DNA from: JBEDKD01 sp041172365
GTDB lineage: Bacteria; Cyanobacteriota; Cyanobacteriia; Cyanobacteriales; Microcoleaceae
Reading direction: 5' to 3'
DNA: 6,558 bases
Assembly (NCBI GenBank): GCA_041172365.1
Contig: JBEDKD010000506.1
Span: 1-6,558 of the forward strand
Shown here in pieces: positions 4,887 through 6,558 of the stretch; the first letter of the stretch is position 1, and every line of letters begins with the position of its first letter. The position numbers were made by a program, and so were the translations under genes. Below the pieces are notes generated by a model, which saw only the letters and a program-made list of their open reading frames with translations, ran no database searches and was not told the DNA's origin.

Positions 4887-6558
4887 CTATTGATTTTCCT
4901 CAACCCAACTTCTCACCGCGTCTAACAAATTTTCCTGAGACGACAGAAAAAACCGTTGGGATGATGATCCGGGTAGGGCTTCCGGTGTCACCCACGCGAG
5001 ATTTAATACGTCGGTGAGATAGTCGCAACACTCCATCACTTCGCTGGTAGGTGTCCCGTTTCCCTCTAATAAAATGAACAGATGGGGAGTTTGTAATTGC
5101 TTTTTCAGGTTGATAATTTCGGTTTCTAAATCAGTGACAGTCTGCACTTTTGGGATAATTTCATTAGGTAATAATTTTTGATAGAGACGGGTACAAAATG
5201 CTTGGACAAATTTGCTTTCACTGTTGAGTTTTTGCAGTTTTGTCGCGTTGATGCAATGGAGGTGGGGGTAAGGGAGTTGGCTACAAATATCGGTGAATTG
5301 TTGTTCTAATTGTCGCACGGTTGGGGTATTGCCAACGGGGGTATTATCAATAATTTCAGGATGGGGGGTGAGGGTGTTGTGATGCCATGCTTGATAGAAT
5401 TTAGGATATGTTAAATTTTGGGCGCATTGCCAGATGAATTTATAGCAAGTTTTATAGAGAGCAAAATTATTCTCGTAAACTTCATTCGTTAGGTTATGGT
5501 TGAGGGAAAAAACCACATCTGCATATTGTTTTTCTGTTTTGATAATTTTCCCTAAACGATCAGCAACACTCCTGCGAGTATATTCATCCTCAGTAGTTTC
5601 TAAAACCCGAATTAACTCCCCAATTGCTAACTCATTCCCCGGGGCAATTTTCCCTAAAATATCGGCAACACTCCGGCGAGTATCTTCATCATTAGTGGTT
5701 TCTAAAACCCGAATTAACGCCCTTATTGCTAACTCATTTCCCGGGGCAATTTCCCCTAAACTATAGGCAACATTCCTGAGAGTCCATTCATCATGAGGAG
5801 TTTCTAAAACCCGAATTAACGCCCTTATTGCTAACTCATTTTCCGGGGCAATTTCCCCTAAACTATAGGCAAAAATCGAGCAAGTAAATTCATCATGAGG
5901 AGTTTCTAAAACCCGAATTAACTCCCTTATTGCTAACTCATTCCCAACGGCAATTTTCCCTAAACTATCGGCAACCCTCCTGCGAGTATATTCATCCTGA
6001 GTAGTTTCTAAAAGCCGAATTAACTCCCGTATTGCTAACTCATTACCTGGGTCAATTTCCCCTAAACTATCGGCAACCCTCCAGCGAGTATATTCATCCT
6101 GAGTCGTTTCTAAAACCCGAATTAACTCCCGAATTGCTAACTCATTTCCAGGGGCAATTTCCCCTAAACTATCGGCAACACTCCAGCGAGTATATTCATA
6201 CTGAGTAGTTTCTAAAACCCGAATTAACTCCCGAATTGCTAACTCATTTCCAGGGGCAATTTTCCCTAAACTCTCGGCAACCCTCCGGCGAGTATCTTCA
6301 TTCTGAGTCGTTTCTAAAACCCGAATTAACGCCCCAATTGCTAACTCATTCGCAGGGTCAATGTTCCCTAAACTACAGGCAACACTCCTGCGAGTATCTT
6401 CATCCTGAGTCGTTTCTAAAACCCGAATTAACGCCCCAATTGCTAACTCATTCCCAGGGGCAATTTGCCCTAAAATATCGGCAACCTTCCTGCGAGTATC
6501 TGTATCCTGAGTCGTTTATAAAACCAGAATTAAATCCCCAATTGCTAACTCATTACCA
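4887..6558 (-). pseudogene. HEAT-repeat protein, 3' part, interrupted by an in-frame stop; possible NACHT/STAND tail
   Basis: The frame enters from beyond the right edge and ends at TAG 4889-4887. It encodes ten 34-residue HEAT (PBS-lyase-like) repeats (5538-6557) and then a non-repeat domain of about 215 residues. That domain has aromatic and Cys-rich helices (CYKFIWQCAQNL-YP-FYQAWH) and ends with a possible alpha/beta fold (HLFILLEGNGTPTSE... LNLAWVTPEALP). This tail resembles, from memory, the C-terminus of large cyanobacterial NACHT or STAND NTPases with HEAT sensors. No NTPase motifs are visible because that part would lie outside the window. A TAA at 6518-6516 replaces the Glu codon GAA of the first repeat. 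After it, 542 codons stay open, with no ATG, GTG or TTG in frame until GTG 5516, which lacks a ribosome site. Hence disruption, readthrough or a sequence error is likely. No HIP1 octamer occurs in this 1.7 kb, unlike its neighbours. Confidence 0.75.
5538..6557 (-). repeat. Ten tandem 102-bp repeats encoding HEAT units
   Basis: The anchor GCTAACTCATT recurs with a strict 102-bp step at 5626, 5728, 5830, 5932, 6034, 6136, 6238, 6340, 6442 and 6544, with no insertion or deletion. Each unit encodes NELAI-(G/R)-x-LI-x-x-L, then a loop with DE, then TR-x-x-VA-x-x-LG-x-I-x-P. Residues 2-6, 9, 10, 13, 15, 21, 26, 29, 30 and 32 do not vary. Positions 7, 8, 17, 18, 20, 22-24, 27, 28, 31 and 33 vary. 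Units four and five (counted from the protein N-terminal side) differ at only 3 of 34 residues. This points to recent duplication or gene conversion. Confidence 0.93.

Noticed and set aside
4887..5516. Independent 209-residue gene starting at GTG 5516
   Set aside because: The same frame continues upstream through ten HEAT units without a break, and no ribosome binding site precedes the GTG. It is the tail of a larger gene.
5500..5766. Plus-strand 88-codon frame across the repeats
   Set aside because: It is antisense to the HEAT coding frame, repeats only because the DNA repeats, and resembles no known protein.
5538..6557. CRISPR-like or other non-coding repeat array
   Set aside because: The 102-bp units are coding throughout, without unique spacers, and encode a recognisable HEAT repeat in one frame.

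Overview
The window looks like the chromosome of a cyanobacterium, probably a filamentous one of the Oscillatoria/Planktothrix/Microcoleus kind. Four complete HIP1 octamers (GCGATCGC at 373, 2937, 3669 and 4080) lie inside genes. The HtrA-family protease resembles cyanobacterial HhoA, the metal sensor resembles cyanobacterial InrS, and the AT-rich heptad repeats and AGAAACCGGGTTTCT palindromes are of types I associate with cyanobacterial genomes. The organism assignment is inference from composition and family resemblance; no search was run.

Left part (1-1241): a complete nanE-type epimerase gene (109-792, +) has an extended -10 promoter. It converges on a 35-codon gene on the minus strand (807-914) that has a strong ribosome binding site and its own candidate promoter. 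Strong inverted repeats between and inside these two genes look like terminators. The 327 bases from 915 to 1241 hold no ordinary gene. They contain the small gene's promoter and leader, several inverted repeats, an AT-rich heptad repeat tract, a perfect 14-bp palindrome and a possible 7-codon leader ORF just before mrdA.

Middle part (1242-4694): mrdA encodes a complete class B penicillin-binding protein 2 for lateral wall synthesis. It converges on a CsoR/RcnR/InrS-family metal-responsive repressor (3082-3447, -), which is divergent from an HhoA-like secreted serine protease (3582-4694, +). The repressor and protease share about 134 bp with back-to-back extended -10 promoters and an imperfect palindrome in the repressor leader, so local autoregulation or co-regulation is possible. 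PBP2 and HhoA both act outside the cytoplasmic membrane, but nothing here shows that they are co-transcribed.

Right part (4695-6558): an almost exact duplication of a 73-bp inverted-repeat cassette fills the gap after the protease gene. Next, on the minus strand, is the 3' part of a HEAT-repeat gene. Ten units of exactly 102 bp (34 residues) are followed by a non-repeat C-terminal domain of about 215 residues. It resembles the tail of large cyanobacterial NACHT/STAND-HEAT proteins, a class that includes defence NTPases. An in-frame TAA interrupts the outermost HEAT unit, yet the following 542 codons stay open with no credible start before a GTG at 5516. The gene is therefore broken, read through, or affected by a sequence error near the window edge. 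This is the most interesting part of the window. I did not find a demonstrably new system; the 35-residue gene and the HEAT array are the best leads.
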